NCBI GenBank assembly: GCA_963678675.1 | Contig: OY783192.1 | Span: forward strand, 16,641,005 to 16,705,004 | Direction: 5' to 3' | Length of the DNA: 64,000 nucleotides | Source: Xiphydria camelus | Lineage: Eukaryota; Arthropoda; Insecta; Hymenoptera; Xiphydriidae | The notes under the pieces: model-generated | Seen by the model: the letters and a program-made list of their open reading frames with translations, nothing else | Databases searched by the model: none | What the model was told of the DNA's origin: nothing | Part shown: one piece after another, positions 46,079 to 58,408 of the stretch | How positions within the stretch are numbered: the stretch's first letter is position 1 | Layout of the letters: every line of letters starts with the position of its first letter | Translations under genes and position numbers: made by a program

Positions 46079-46929
46079 GTACTTTATATTTCACGTGACA
46101 TTTCATTATTAGTTTTTAGGACATGCTTTATCTGGACGAATTAAATTTATTCTAAAATCTTCCCTCCGTTATTTTGAAGTAGTGTTTGAAAATGATATGA
46201 AAATCGGTTAAGTGCGGTCTGTCACTTTGAAAATCCGTTATAGAAACTTTTCGAGCGGCTTTTGTGAATGATTTCGCTGTTGATAAAATAGTGAATCTCG
46301 TTAGTAAGTAACGACTGAAGATCATATCATTTCTGAATATTATGGCTATGCAGATTCGAGAAAAAATTAATCAATAGGTCTGGCGCATAAAATGAGTAGT
46401 ACTAGCGCGGACGGTCTAAGACAAATATTTACTACATGTCAGAAATCAGAAAAATAATCCGTTACTGTATCAGTCACGTGCAGACGAATAACTCGTTACA
46501 AGATAGAGATATTGCATTGAAATGCATTCAAATCAGTACTGCGTAACAAATCAATTCCAAATCTCGTAAATCATGATAGTTGTTAATGAGAATCACTTGT
46601 GATTTTAGTAACTCGCTAAAAAAATTTTAGTTATAATACTTTATTAAAATCTATTTCCGGCATTTAATTGACTATGCTAAACGGTCTGTAATATATTTTA
46701 ATGAGTAAAAATCATCAAAATTAAATGGGAGTGGTCTTGATACACCCGCCTTAAACTGATTTCGTAGTTAATCGATTGAACATGTACACCTAGCGACAAT
46801 GATTCTGATTTACCCGCTTTGGGTGACGGAACTTTATTAGAGTCGTCCATAGCTAAATAGTTGAAACGAATCTTATTGTTTTGCCATGAAAGCGCAAAAT
46901 CTGATTTCCTTCATAGCAAAGTAAGTATA
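46079..46929. other. Next ECH1 intron, no exon recognised
   Basis: Starts with the GTACTT donor. Scanned for the following ECH1 exon (IDL and the HGxCxGGG region) without success; AT-rich and featureless as far as I can see. Confidence 0.45.
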
Positions 46930-48042
46930 CCCCCCACAAAAAAAGATTCTCTGTAAAAAAAAGGCGGCATGTTCATTCAGTGCAAACCAAAATTGATACG
47001 TAAAATACTCTCCAAAAAAGATTTGAAATCAATTAAGATCGCCATGTTCAAGATTTATATATAAAAAGTAAAAGGCATCATTTGAAAGGAAAATTATTGT
47101 CAATCAAGTTACTAAAAAATTCGACTAAAAAAATTTAGAAACAAATTTTAATAAAAAAGAACTTGCCGCGTTTAAGTTTTCATATTTTGTCCACTATGCC
47201 GCATAATTGGTAGTGCTTGGACGGTGCTAGAGTGATTCATAAATTGCACTGCCGAAGTCAAATTCAGAGAAATTCAGAAGGCCCCCGCCTGTTCGGTTTC
47301 CCGTGCGACATTCGGTATACTGGTGGTATCATATAAGTGTATGAATTTATTTAAAATCATAAGTGCATAAACATCGAGTATAATTCTGTCTGAATTTTTT
47401 ATTTTTAAGGAAAAAACGGGGCAAGTTCTTTTTTATTAAAATTTTTAAATAATTTTTTTAGTCGAATTTTTTAGTAACTTGATTTACAATAATTTTCCTT
47501 TCAAATGATGCCTTTTACTTTTTATATATAAATCTTGAACATGGCGATCTTAATTGATTTCAAATCTTTTTTGGAGAGTATTTTACGTATCAATTTTTGT
47601 TGGCACTGAATGAACATGCCGCCTTTTTTACAGAGAATCTGTTTTTGTGGGGGGATTTCACTACTTTTTGGAATTTATTCATGAGGAGGATACGTACATG
47701 TAGAAGAATAGCTTTTTATTACCACAAAATTAAAGTCTCACATTTTATACCGATACGAGCCAATTAATTATAAGCACGTTACTTTTGATTTATTCTCGTG
47801 ATATTTTGAAAGGGATTTATAGACTAGAGAGAGCCCTTATATTTTTCACTTTGCCTTAGTATTTTGGAGAAATAAAACATACCGCTTTTGAATTTACAGG
47901 CCATCGGATTTTTCTTATATTTTGGTCGTCTACAGAAATCCATGAAGACGTTTTACCTTCAACTCTCTCTAAGTATACTCTTCCAATGACCATGACGAAT
48001 TGGTTCATCACATGTAAAGATACCACTTATGACAGTATATAT

Positions 48043-48289
48043 CGTCCCCTTCCTGCAAAAAGTCACTAACTAACATATTTTGTAAAATTCACCATACTGG
48101 ACCTAGTAGCTTAATTTTATTAAATCTTTAAATGGTAAAACTCACTAATTGTAAGTGCTAAATGCGTTGGAAGTGAGCATGCGCGCATCATAAAAAGTCA
48201 TTAACCAAAATATAATACCGATATTATAGAGCAGAAACTACCTACTAAGTCAGTTGATGATAAATGTTAGTGACTTTTTGCAGGGGACG
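48043..48289. mobile_element. 247-bp MITE, CGTCCCCTTCCTGC ends, ATAT duplication
   Basis: Ends CGTCCCCTTCCTGCAAAAAG and CTTTTTGCAGGGGACG, with GTCACTAAC/GTTAGTGAC inside. Flanks ATAT at 48039-48042 and 48290-48293, against a single site in copy 1 near 5427. The duplication is 4 bp, or shorter if AT belongs to the ends. Confidence 0.9.
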
Positions 48290-48304
48290 ATATGTTGCTA
48301 CATA

Positions 48305-49498
48305 CAGGGTGGACCAGGTTAAACGTCATTTTTTTGATATGTGATAGAACAACAACAAAAAAGTAGACTTTCATAAGAAAGTTTTTTTCAAAAATGTTTG
48401 CTAACAAAGATACAGGGTGTCAAAGTTTCGGAAAAAAATGGTTTTCTCATCATAACTTCTAAACTACTTGATCGATTTCCATGAAATTTCGCACAGAGGC
48501 TAATGTAGAACAGTTCTAAGCAATAATTAAATAATTTTTAAAAATTCTCCAGTGGCGTAGATACTAGGGGCCGGTACCCCCTTTCCCCCTCCCAATCTTC
48601 GGCGCCACTGGATATTTTGCAAAGAAAATTTAATTATTAGATTCTCCGTTTAATTTAGAGAAAAAAATCACCCTTGCAAATTTTTGATTTATGGCTTCGT
48701 TTTTGAGATATTTATTTTAATTTATAGGGTTTCGAGCAGGCCAAAGCTAGGTTGAACTCCATTAATTGTGATATGTGATAGAGCAACAAAAAAAATAGAT
48801 TCTCATGAGAAAATTTTGTTCAAAAATGTTTTCTAACAAAGATATAGGGTGTCAAAGTTTCGAGAAAAAAAATGGTTTTCTCATCATAACTTCTAAACTA
48901 CTTGATTAATTTCCATGAAATTTCGCATACAGGCTAATGTCGTACAGCTCTAAGTAATTTAAAAAAATTCTCCAATGGCGTAGAAACTGGGGGCCGGTAC
49001 CCCCTTTCCCCCTTCCCAATCTTCGGCGCCACGGGATATTTTGCAAAGAAAATTTAATTATTGGATTCCCCGTTTAATTTAAAGAAAAAAATCTCAAAAA
49101 CGAAGTCACAAATCAAAAATTTGCAAGAGTGATTTTTTTCTTCAAATTAAACGGGGAATCCAATAATTAAATTTTCTTTGCAAAATATCCAGTGGCGCCG
49201 AAGATTAGGAAGGGTGAAAGGGGGGTACCGGCCCCCAGTATCTACGCCACTGGAGAATTTATTAAAATTATTTAATTGTTTCTTAGAGCTGTACGACATT
49301 AGCCTGTGTGCGAAATTTCATGGAAATCGATCAAGTAGTTTAGAAGTTATAATGAGAAAACCATTTTTTTTTCGAAACTTTGACACCCTATATCTTTGTT
49401 AGGAAACATTTTTGAAAAAAATTTTCTTATGAAAGTCTACTTTTTTCTTGTTGTTCTATCAGATATAAAAAAAAAGACGTTTAACCTGGTCCACCCTG
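48305..49498. mobile_element. Mariner-type foldback element, CAGGGTGGACC ends, TA target
   Basis: Ends CAGGGTGGACCAGGTTAAAC and GTTTAACCTGGTCCACCCTG, TA on both sides, and one TA in the empty copy near 5440. Internally there are three related blocks, two direct (about 48410-48720, 48840-49095) and one inverted (about 49100-49400), sharing TCATCATAACTTCTAAACTA and a GGGGCCGGTACCCCCTTTCC box. Confidence 0.92.
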
Positions 49499-49778
49499 TA
49501 TATTAACTCGAGACGTTGGAATAGTTTTAAGAGGCCGACATACCAGGCCCACTAGTTTCTCCTGCGGGGCAGCGGTGAGACGAGGTAATGTCAAAACGCT
49601 AGAAGGGGGTGGAGCTACGCGAGGTTAGCGATGTTGCCAAATGCATGCAGTGTGGACACGGTCCGGTCTTACGCCGGCCTCAGTGGCGAGAGCATGGCTC
49701 GCTCCCGTTTAGACCGGGATACCGCGTCGCGCGCGCGTTCCAAGTGTCTCCGGGATTGGCGTACGTCATGTCACCAAT

Positions 49779-49848
49779 GCTTCGATAGCGCAACGGTTAA
49801 GTTGCCGGGCTGGGGGTCTCGATGTCGCGGGTTCAATTCTTATTGGGA
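49779..49848 (+). pseudogene. tRNA-like sequence (Pro-GGG-like) with poly-T terminator
   Basis: GCTTCGA, TAGCGCAACGGTTAAG (A box), a CTGGGGG loop that would give anticodon GGG, then GCGGGTTCAATTC (B box), followed at once by nine T. The stems pair imperfectly, so it is degenerate, but promoter boxes and terminator for RNA polymerase III are both intact in appearance. Confidence 0.55.
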
Positions 49849-50385
49849 TTTTTTTTTATTAACTTTTTTCATTCGATTACAACCTTTTCTTGTTATAGAA
49901 AGTGGTTTACATTATCGAATAAAATAAGAGTTTCAATTTTTTTCATAGTTTTACGTTATTTTCTTCCTCGTTGAGGTGAACCAATATTATTAGAAAGAAC
50001 AGTTGGAAGCATCGTTGCATTTTTTATTCTTACATTTCGTCATGGGAATTTTTGGCTGCCGAAGATTTTATACACGATTTTTTGGATAATAATTGTCGAA
50101 AAAACATTTGAAGCACACCGTATTTTGACACCATGAACATTTGACGAATGGAACTTTGCCACACGCACATTTACCCTTTAAAAGCGTTATGGGAAAGCAA
50201 ATTTCATTGACATTTTCGAAAAACGGCCTGGTTGGCAATAATATTGGTTCACCTTAACGAGGAAGAAAAAATAACATAAAACTATAAAAACAATTGAAAC
50301 TTTTATTTTATTCGATAATGTAAACCACTTTCTATAACAAGAAGGGATTGTATAATCGAATGAAAAAAGTTAATAAAAAAAAAAA

Positions 50386-50453
50386 CCGACAAGACTTGAA
50401 CCCGCGACATCGAGACTCCCAGCCCGGCAACTTAACCGTTGCGCTATCGAAGC
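50386..50453 (-). pseudogene. Mirror tRNA-like sequence with poly-T terminator
   Basis: Inverted copy of 49779-49848, with loop CTGGGAG and B box GGGTTCAAGTC; on the minus strand it runs into eleven T. The two copies converge, so any Pol III transcripts would run toward each other. Confidence 0.55.
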
Positions 50454-53400
50454 ATTGGTAACATTATGCACGCCAATCCCGAAGACACTTGGAACACGCG
50501 CGCGACGCTATTCCAAGAAGTTTTCAAGACAAAATGGATTTGACATCTGCCGGGGTCCCCTTGTGAGATACGCCTTTACGTGATAAGACCGACGATATTC
50601 TGTTATTCGTGGCGGAGACAAATCTGACAACCCCGCAGTCCGTACGTAGTGAAGACGCTAGATGGAAGCATTACTCGGCTGATAAAAGTAGACGAGTAAT
50701 AGGTTTGAAATAAAGGTTTTCTGCAATGGGCTTTCAGAAATCTTTCGTGCAAAAGGTGGTAGTACCTTGTACAAGGTTTATTTTAGGGTCCCATAGAAGA
50801 ATTCATTTCAATACTTTGATTGTTTCCGCGTTTACAACTTGCAAAATATAGGTATATTTGTGAGGTCGCCGATGGATTACAACAAAGAAATTTATGTATT
50901 TTTTTCTATAGGGCCCTAGATTTATGTTTTTTAAGTGTGGTGGCGAAAAGTACAAAAGGTTCTTATGCACCATGTTGGAATTATCGCTTTACAGCCGCGA
51001 CAACTTTTCGGGCGTTTCCAGACGGGGTGTGTCGGCCTCTTAAGAAATCCTTTTGCATGCACCGCTGAAATTTCGCCCCCTTACTCGCAAATTAATTTAA
51101 TTTAATTATTACCACATCATTTACAGCTACGATGCTGACCTTACGATTCATTTGAGTCCGGGTAGAACATTAATTGCAAATATCATCATAAACATGCCAA
51201 TACGAATAAAAATCATCTATTTACTGTTGCAGATCAAGTATTCCGTTGTGGTGGGGGTCCTGATTGGTCTACTCGCTAAGATGCGTATAGGTTTCTTAGC
51301 GAGTAGACCAATCAGGACCCCCACCGCAATGGAAGATTTGATCCTGATTGGTCTTTTCGCTGAGTTGCGTGCACGCAAAGATACGAGTGACTCGAGAAAG
51401 GCCCCCCTGATCACCCGGTAGCAGTCAATTCGGGAGATTGAAGCATCTAACCTCGAAATCAAGTGTACAAGTGATAAGAAATAATTATTCGGGTTTCTTC
51501 GGTGAGTTTCCCCAAGTGTTTAAAGTAGTTACTCCATTATTGTAATCCAATTCCATTGTATCCCTTATTTTTCTGCCACGACTTTGATTGTTGATAGTGG
51601 ATGGATCAGCTAATAAATTTGATTTTTATTCACTATCAACTATCAAAGTCGTGGCAGAAAAATAAGGGGTTCAATGGAATTGGATTACAGTAATGTAGTA
51701 ACTACTTTATTATTATTTTTTCTTTATCGATATTGTCCCTCTTTCGTATTATACTATCCCACAAGTTCGAATTTATATACCGACCTGTCAAACGTGAAGT
51801 GTAGGTACATTTACCTCACTTTTATCTCATTAAGTATTACTGCAGAACGAGTAGGTTATAGAAGATTTTTATGAAGACTCATGATTTTCTGACATGTCTT
51901 CTCGTACAGGTGCAACCAAAGAGGACCTAGCTCGTGTCCTGTCTGTAAAAAGATGACTCGATGGACATCGGAGAACGTCAGACTTGTCACCGAGCGCCTA
52001 TTACCCACGGTACATTTATTGCAATATGCGCTTTTCGTTTCAATTATTCCTGCTTTAAATAACTTTTACTTCTTTCAAAGTATTTACCTTGTACAAACTG
52101 TTCATCGTAGGGGGCAGCGATCAGTGATTGTGACTAATCGTAGACAAATTATTCCTGCGATGATGTTCCAGTTGCAAAGCATACACTAGCAAGTCAGCTT
52201 ACAGCATCCGATGTTTAGTATCAACTTTACCTCTTTTAGAACACCCATCACCCGAGCATAACCACGATTACGTTAACGTTAATCGCAGAATAGACCGTGA
52301 GCGGGCACATTATCGCAGTAGTAGTTCGGTACACCGAATTGTCTTTTAGTTTTAATAGACGAACTTGTCTACGACGAGTCGCTATTATCGATCGCTGCCT
52401 CCTACCACGAACAGTTCATAAAAGGTTATTAGCTTGAAAGAAGTAAAAGTTATTTAACGCTGGATAGTTGAAACGAGAAGCGCGTATTGCAATTAATGTA
52501 CCGTGGGTAATAGGCGCTCGGTGACAAGTCTGACATTCTCCAATGTCCATTGAGTCATCTTTTTACGGACAGGACACGTGCTAGATCCTCTTAGGTTGCA
52601 CCTGTACGAGATGATATGTCAGAAAATCATGAGTCTTCATGAAAATCTTCTTACCTACTCGTTCGGCAGTAATACTTAATGAAATAAAAGTGAGATACAT
52701 GTACACTTCACGTTTGACAGGTCGGTATATAAATTCGAACTTGGGATAGTATAATACGAAAGAGGAAATATATCGATAAAGAAAAAATAATAATAAAGTA
52801 GTTACTACATTACTGTAATCCAATTCCATTGTATCCCTTATTTTTCTGCCACGACTTTGATTGTTGACAGTGAATAAAAATCAAATTTATTAACTGATCC
52901 ATCCACTATCAACAATCAAAGTCGTGGCAGAAAAATAAGGGATACAATGGAATTGAATTACAATAATGGAGTAACTACTTTATTATTATTTTTTCTTTAT
53001 TTATCTATTTCCTCTTTCGTATTATACTATCACAAGTTCCAATTTATATACCGACCTGTCAAACGTGAAGCGTACATGTACCTCATTTTTATTTCATCTC
53101 TTCTTCGCCTCTGGTATAATCATTTATACCTCACAAAGCACGTTTTTGCAAGTAACTTTTCTGTATCATTCCTGCGGTATTTTGCAATATTCGTGAATAC
53201 TACCGTATGTTAGAAATATATATTTCTCGATAATTCGCGAATGTTGCAAAATATCATAGAAACATTTCGAAATCATTACATCGAAAGATCTCCTCGATAA
53301 GGTACAGCTCGATAAGATTGTACTTGTCAGGGCTGAATTATATGGGGCTTTTATAATAATTTTAGGAAGTCCCAAAAGAATACAGGTGCAGCATAATATA

Positions 53401-54394
53401 GATCTGTGCTAGAAAGCATAAGGAATAACCTTCGACGAGCATTCGGGCTGTGGCAACAGAAGTTAGAATCAGCAAGACCATGGTAGGGAGGATATTGAAG
53501 AATGAACGCACGTCAATGCACTCGAGGCAGCAGATCTAACCCGCCGAATGAACTAATGCAGCTAGTTGTTGGAACAACAAGTGGACGATCCCTCGTTCGA
53601 AAGAAACCCCCTCGGGTTCGCACATGATTTGGAGTCCTTCTGGGTGGAATTGAATAGCAGCACGCTTATTTCTGTAACAAATTATAAATAACAAAATTAT
53701 ATCCAGCATTTCACTATTTAAAATATAGTACGAAGGAGGAAATATATCAAAAGAGACAAAATAATGTTAAAGTAATTACCTACTTGATTATTGTGATCCA
53801 ATTCCATTGCATCTGCTATTCTTCTGCCACGGCTTTGATGGAGAAGAAACATCAAATTTATTTGTTAATCCATCGATTCGTCTCGTGCTCGCATGACGCT
53901 GAAACAAAAAATAGAATTATCACAAAGATATTTGTCCTTCCATCGAAAGTGAGGTTAAAGCTGTCAGATGGCAATTAAACTTATCTGATGGCAATTCTTC
54001 TGAGACACTGCCGTCTCCTTTCCTGCTCTTCATGCACAGGCAACTAGAGAGACATAGCACTGCATCCGTTCACTATCTCGATATACGAAAAAAATACAAA
54101 CGATTAACTATACGGAGCGTCCGTCACATTCACCACTATTGAGATTCACTACTCCGATTACACTGAATTTTTACTTCTTATTAACAAGCGCGTCCGAGGA
54201 TCGAAATAAACGCGACAGAAATCGTTTCGCGAATGGCAATATTTTATTGATTAACTTGACCATGACTAAACATTCAAGGAATATATTCTCTCATACATTC
54301 TCACATACATTTGATGGCGTATGCATGTGGCCGCATCTGTGTACGCATTTCCGATCATGGCCGAAGATAGGCGGATCTCGTAAACTCAATGCCG

Positions 54395-54779
54395 AAGCTT
54401 ATGAATCTGTTGATTAAGAGCAAAGGAAAACCTCTGAAATATTAAATGTTTAATTACAAATACTTACGTTATTATAAATTGTTTTTGCTAAAAAAGTGGA
54501 CCTATAATTTATTTACGGTTTGTAATGGACAAAAAGGGAAAAACTTTTCACCATGTTCCTTAAAATAAACGTACAAACATGAAATTTTGCGGGGTTGTTG
54601 CTATGACTAAAGGCTATGCTTACCATATATTTGGGCTCGATCCGTCCACGGGTAGTAGGTGAGTTATGGCCAAAAATGTTAGTGGACCTATCATTTCTAT
54701 ATACACTGTATTTCGACAACCCGAAATGCAAAAAATCATGAGTTGATCCTGGCCAACCATTAATGTCGATACCAAATCA
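54395..54779. other. Spacer before mariner remnant
   Basis: AT-rich. The part from about 54500 may be mariner leader or a separate fragment; no ends are visible. Confidence 0.35.
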
Positions 54780-55300
54780 AAACATCCACGGTCACAAAAT
54801 AATGTTTTCAATTTGGTGGGATATGTGGAAGGTGTTGTTTATTATGAGCTATTGAAACCGAATGAAACAGTTACTACCGAACGTTATCAACAACAATTGG
54901 AGCGTTTAGATGATAATTTGATCCAAAAACAACTATGAATTGCACCAAATCGCCGAAAAGTGATTCTTTTTCACGACAACGCTCGGCCTCATGTTGCTAA
55001 AGTTATGAAAGAAACTTTGATGGAGCTTGAATGGGAAGTTCTCCCGGACCCAGTGTATTCTCCAGACCCGTCGCCGAGTGTTTATCATTTATTTAGATCG
55101 ATGCAACACGATTTGGAAGATACACACTTCCATAATTACCAAGAAATAAAAAGTTGGGTTCCTGAGTGGATTAGCTCAAAAAGTAGACAATTCTTTCGTC
55201 GCAGAATTCAACTTCTGCCAGAAAAGTGGGAAAAAGTTATAGCTTCCAAAAAAGCAAATACTTCGATTGAGGTATTCACATATTTTATTATGACATAATG
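54780..55300 (+). pseudogene. Mariner transposase, C-terminal half, catalytic D lost
   Basis: After an N-terminal truncation it reads ELLKPNETVTTERYQQQLER, a stop, then VILFHDNARPHVAKVMKETL (second catalytic Asp in HDNARPH) and PDPVYSPDPSPSVYHLFRSM. The third catalytic Asp of the DD34D triad, normally in the PSDYH box, is Val here (PSVYH). A frameshift lies near 54815 and an in-frame stop near 54938. Neither terminal repeat is found. Dead copy. Confidence 0.88.
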
Positions 55301-55816
55301 TTTTAAAAACAAGAAAAAACCGTGGCTTTCAATGCAGCCCCCTCATATAATGAAGATCGATACTTCGATATTCTATATTACCGGCCGTAAAGAACAAAGG
55401 AGAAGTAGGCCCAAATTAGGGTCCTCTCTGTAATTGCATTTATTTTAACAGAGGATTTCCCCACCTCTCTGTAGTAGAAAAACTTGCCAGCAAGCGGCGC
55501 GTCGAACTTTTTTTTGCACCTGCAAAAGGGGCGTAGCCTAAAAGTTTGTAAGAAAACACATTTTGCAGGGCGGTGGGGTGGTAATGGCAGCTCCTCGACT
55601 GCCATTGGGATGCATCCCCTGCATCGTTCCCCATAATGGTTCCCTTACTATTCAATTACATCATTATTTTCTGTATATACGATTCAGCAATCCCGTGTAG
55701 GGTAAATGTACCAATGAATGACCGCTTAAGCATTTTTCTTCACTAATTTTAGGAATGAAAAAAAAACAAAATTATATAATTAAACGTTGAAACTGGTTTA
55801 TAAATACTTAAATTTA
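55301..55816. other. Spacer, nothing recognised
   Basis: Contains short frames on the minus strand (up to 75 codons) without any motif I recognise. Confidence 0.35.
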
Positions 55817-56075
55817 CAATTGAAGAGGTGAGTGGATGAAGGTGTTATGTAACATTTTAATAAAAAATGAAATCACTCAGTGGATGAAAGTGTTATGTCC
55901 GAATGTAACTTCTGATAAATCTTGGATAGCTCTAATGCCATTCAAAACCCAGATATTACATCGAGTATTTTTAGTATGCCATACGTCTACTGTATGGAAG
56001 GCGACCTACATACTTAAATATCTCAGAACCAACTTTTTGTTACATAACACCTTCATCCACTCACCTCTTCAATTG
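55817..56075. mobile_element. Small MITE with CAATTGAAGAGGTGAGTGG ends
   Basis: 55817-55853 and 56039-56075 are inverted 37-bp repeats (CAATTGAAGAGGTGAGTGGA on the left) around about 185 bp. A partial third copy (GTGGATGAAAGTGTTATG) lies at 55880. No clear target duplication. Confidence 0.7.
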
Positions 56076-56210
56076 ATAACACGTTTAATTTTTACATATG
56101 GTGAAAAAGTTAAAAATATCGTAAGAAATATGATGCTGAATATACCTATAAGGCCGGGCGAACGTTGAGGCGCAGTTCAGTGAGGTGACGCAGAGCGACC
56201 GCTGCCTCTA

Positions 56211-57147
56211 CCAGGTATACAAGTATGAAATGCGGATTTTTTTTCTAAGAAAAACATGTTAAATTCGAAAGAATGATACAAAGTTCTTTAGGAAAAATAT
56301 AGGAAAAATATATAACAAGCGATAGAGCATACTTTGAATAAAGATTCAAAGTATGTTCTATCGCTTGTTATATAGTTTTCCTATCTTTCGGGCCATTTGT
56401 GAATACCACGCCAGTAAAAATCTTCCCCTTTTGCTGCGCACCATTCATCGAGCCAGTTTTTCACATCTTCGTACGAACCAAAGCGCTGCTCAGCAAGTGC
56501 GTGACCCATCGATGCAAACAAGTGGTAGTCTGAAGGAGCCAAGTCTGGTGAGTAAGCCGCATGGGGTAGAACTTCCCAGCTGAGTGCTTCCAACGTTTCT
56601 CGAACCGGTTTTCCCGTATGTGATGGAACATTGTCATGAAGAAAAATGACTTTGTGTTGCCTCTTTCGGTATTCTGGCCTGGAAACAGCTTGTTGACTAA
56701 CGTTGTTTTTGTGTTTGCGAATCATCTTCGTCCACCACTGCTTGCAATTCCACATCTTCGTATGTTTTTGGCGGCTTTCAACGTTCCTTGTCTACAACAT
56801 CGAAGTCACCACTTTTGAAACGCCGAAACCATCGTTCACATGTATCTTATGATAGAACATCTTCACCATAAGCTTCTTGAAGTAATCGGTATGATTCAGC
56901 AGCAGTTTTCTTCAAATGAAGACAAAAAAATTAATGCTGTCCGCGAATGCTCTTTGTCCGGTATAAATTTCGACATATTGAACACAACAACACAACACTA
57001 CGCACACACTTTTCCGGTTTATCACTCATGTACGTCTGACACTTGTTGATGACATAACAAAATGGCGCAATGTCAAATCTTTATAGCAAAAACTGCATTC
57101 GTGCGCATCTGTTGTCTGAAATCCGCATTTCATACTTGCACACCTGG
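56211..57147 (-). mobile_element. Mariner element, TA target, internally deleted
   Basis: TA at 56209-56210 and 57148-57149. Ends CCAGGTATACAAGTATGAAA and TTTCATACTTGCACACCTGG. 937 bp, shorter than the usual 1.3 kb. A secondary hairpin (TAACAAGCGATAGAGCATAC mirrored) lies at 56316-56375. Confidence 0.9.
56381..56985 (-). pseudogene. Mariner transposase with central deletion
   Basis: Minus strand: MSKFIPDKEHSRTALIFLF near 56984, then, after a frameshift, ESYRLLQEAYGEDVLS and RWFRRFKSGDFDVVDKER (helix-turn-helix region). It jumps to NVSQQAVSRPEYRKRQHKVI, FLHDNVPSHTGKPVRETLEA and SWEVLPHAAYSPDLAPSDYH. Second and third catalytic Asp are present; the first (GDE region) is deleted. C-terminal WLDEWCAAKGEDFYWRGIH is intact. 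Confidence 0.9.
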
Positions 57148-58408
57148 TATACCTATATCTAGAATAGATATAGGGGGTCGTCCATTAATCACGTGATGAT
57201 TTTTAGCATTTTTTACCCCCCCCCCCTGGTGATACGTGGTGAGGTTTAAGACTAACCTCCTCCTCCTCCTCCCCCCCCCCCATAAATCACGTGTATTTTC
57301 TTATTGTTAGTACAAAAAGTATCTTAAAAATTTTAGAATATTATCTTTAATTACAGATAAGTATAATCTAATTTAATTCTGAAAAATTAAGGACCGTGAT
57401 AAAAATCTCCAGACATTAAGGTTATTTAGAAATCGCGCGTTCAACGAAAAAATAAATACACGTGATATTTCACTACCCCCCCTCCCCCCTTGTGATATTT
57501 CGTGATTTTTACCGAACACCCCTCCCCCCCTTCGGACCTCATGTCATTAATGGACAACCCCTAGATATAGAGTCAGCGGTCGCCCTGCGTGACCTCACTG
57601 AACTGCGTCTCAACGTTCGCCCAGCCTAAATCCAAGCGAACCTTGAGACGCAGTTCAGTGAGGGGACGCAGGGCGACTCACCGCAGATTTTGTAACCCAT
57701 AGAAATCTATATAAGAGCGAATGTTCGGACGCAGTGTGAGGTGGCGTAGTTTTCACGCGTCGCGAGCCGGCCGAGCGAACGTTGAGACGCAGTTCAGTGA
57801 GGGGACGCAGGGTGACTCACCGCAGATTTTTGTAAACAGTAGACATCTACCGCATGTCCTATGGCCAACCGCGCAGGTGAGCTGCGACCTGAATTCTTGA
57901 CTTCGGCAGTATTTATGGTACAATTAGAGTGGGCTTCAGACGAGTGCGCTGCATAAGAAAGAAAAGTGTCGACTGCTCTTCTAATAGCTGTCAATTCGGG
58001 AGATCGAAGCGTTTCGTGTAACCTCAAAATCGTAAAGTTTTGAATTAGTAGTGAATAATTTGTAGAGAGAGAGAGAGAAAAGTGATGAGAAATAATCATA
58101 AATAATCTTCCGAATTGACAGCCATCGGGAAATCAGACGACGCTTTTCGCTCTTACGCTGCGTTCTTACGAAAAGTGTGAAACGTCTGATCTCCCGATGG
58201 CTATCAATTCGGGAGATCGAAGTCAGCTCGAAATCGTGAATCTTTAAATAAATGGTAAGTAATGTTCAGAAGTGAGAGTTAACACTCATTCGGGTTTTTT
58301 CGATGTCCAACCGAATCCTCATGCCTATTTGTTTCAGAAATTATTTCCGCGCTAGCACCGCGCGTGTCTAGGAAGTAGTTTTACGAAGTGGCGTGAGCGA
58401 TACCTAAG

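Larger units (their letters stand above)
49531..51039. mobile_element. TTAA-flanked element carrying inverted tRNA-like pair
   Basis: Ends GAGGCCGACA and TGTCGGCCTC with TTAA at 49527-49530 and 51040-51043; the empty copy has a single TTAA near 5467. An inner palindrome (about 49735-50515) contains two tRNA-like sequences facing each other. The remaining 500 bp on the right has no recognised gene. Confidence 0.88.
46930..54394. mobile_element. Palindrome-rich composite, copy 2, with three insertions
   Basis: Collinear with 4310-10591 (same CCCCCACA start, same modules: 46930-47654, hairpin 51232-51342, palindrome about 51530-52920 centred near 52250). It is broken by elements at 48043-48289, 48305-49498 and 49531-51039, and lacks some of the 8.1-9.9 kb modules of copy 1. 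It shares no coding sequence with known transposons. Confidence 0.8.
56152..57626. mobile_element. Harbinger-type element with nested mariner, TAA target
   Basis: TAA at 56149-56151 and 57627-57629. Ends GGCCGGGCGAACGTTGAGG and CTCAACGTTCGCCCAGCC, with GCGCAGTTCAGTGAGGTGAC inside. Most of the interior is the mariner at 56211-57147; the rest has poly-C/CTCCTCC runs with an ATCACGTG dyad. Non-autonomous. Confidence 0.8.
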
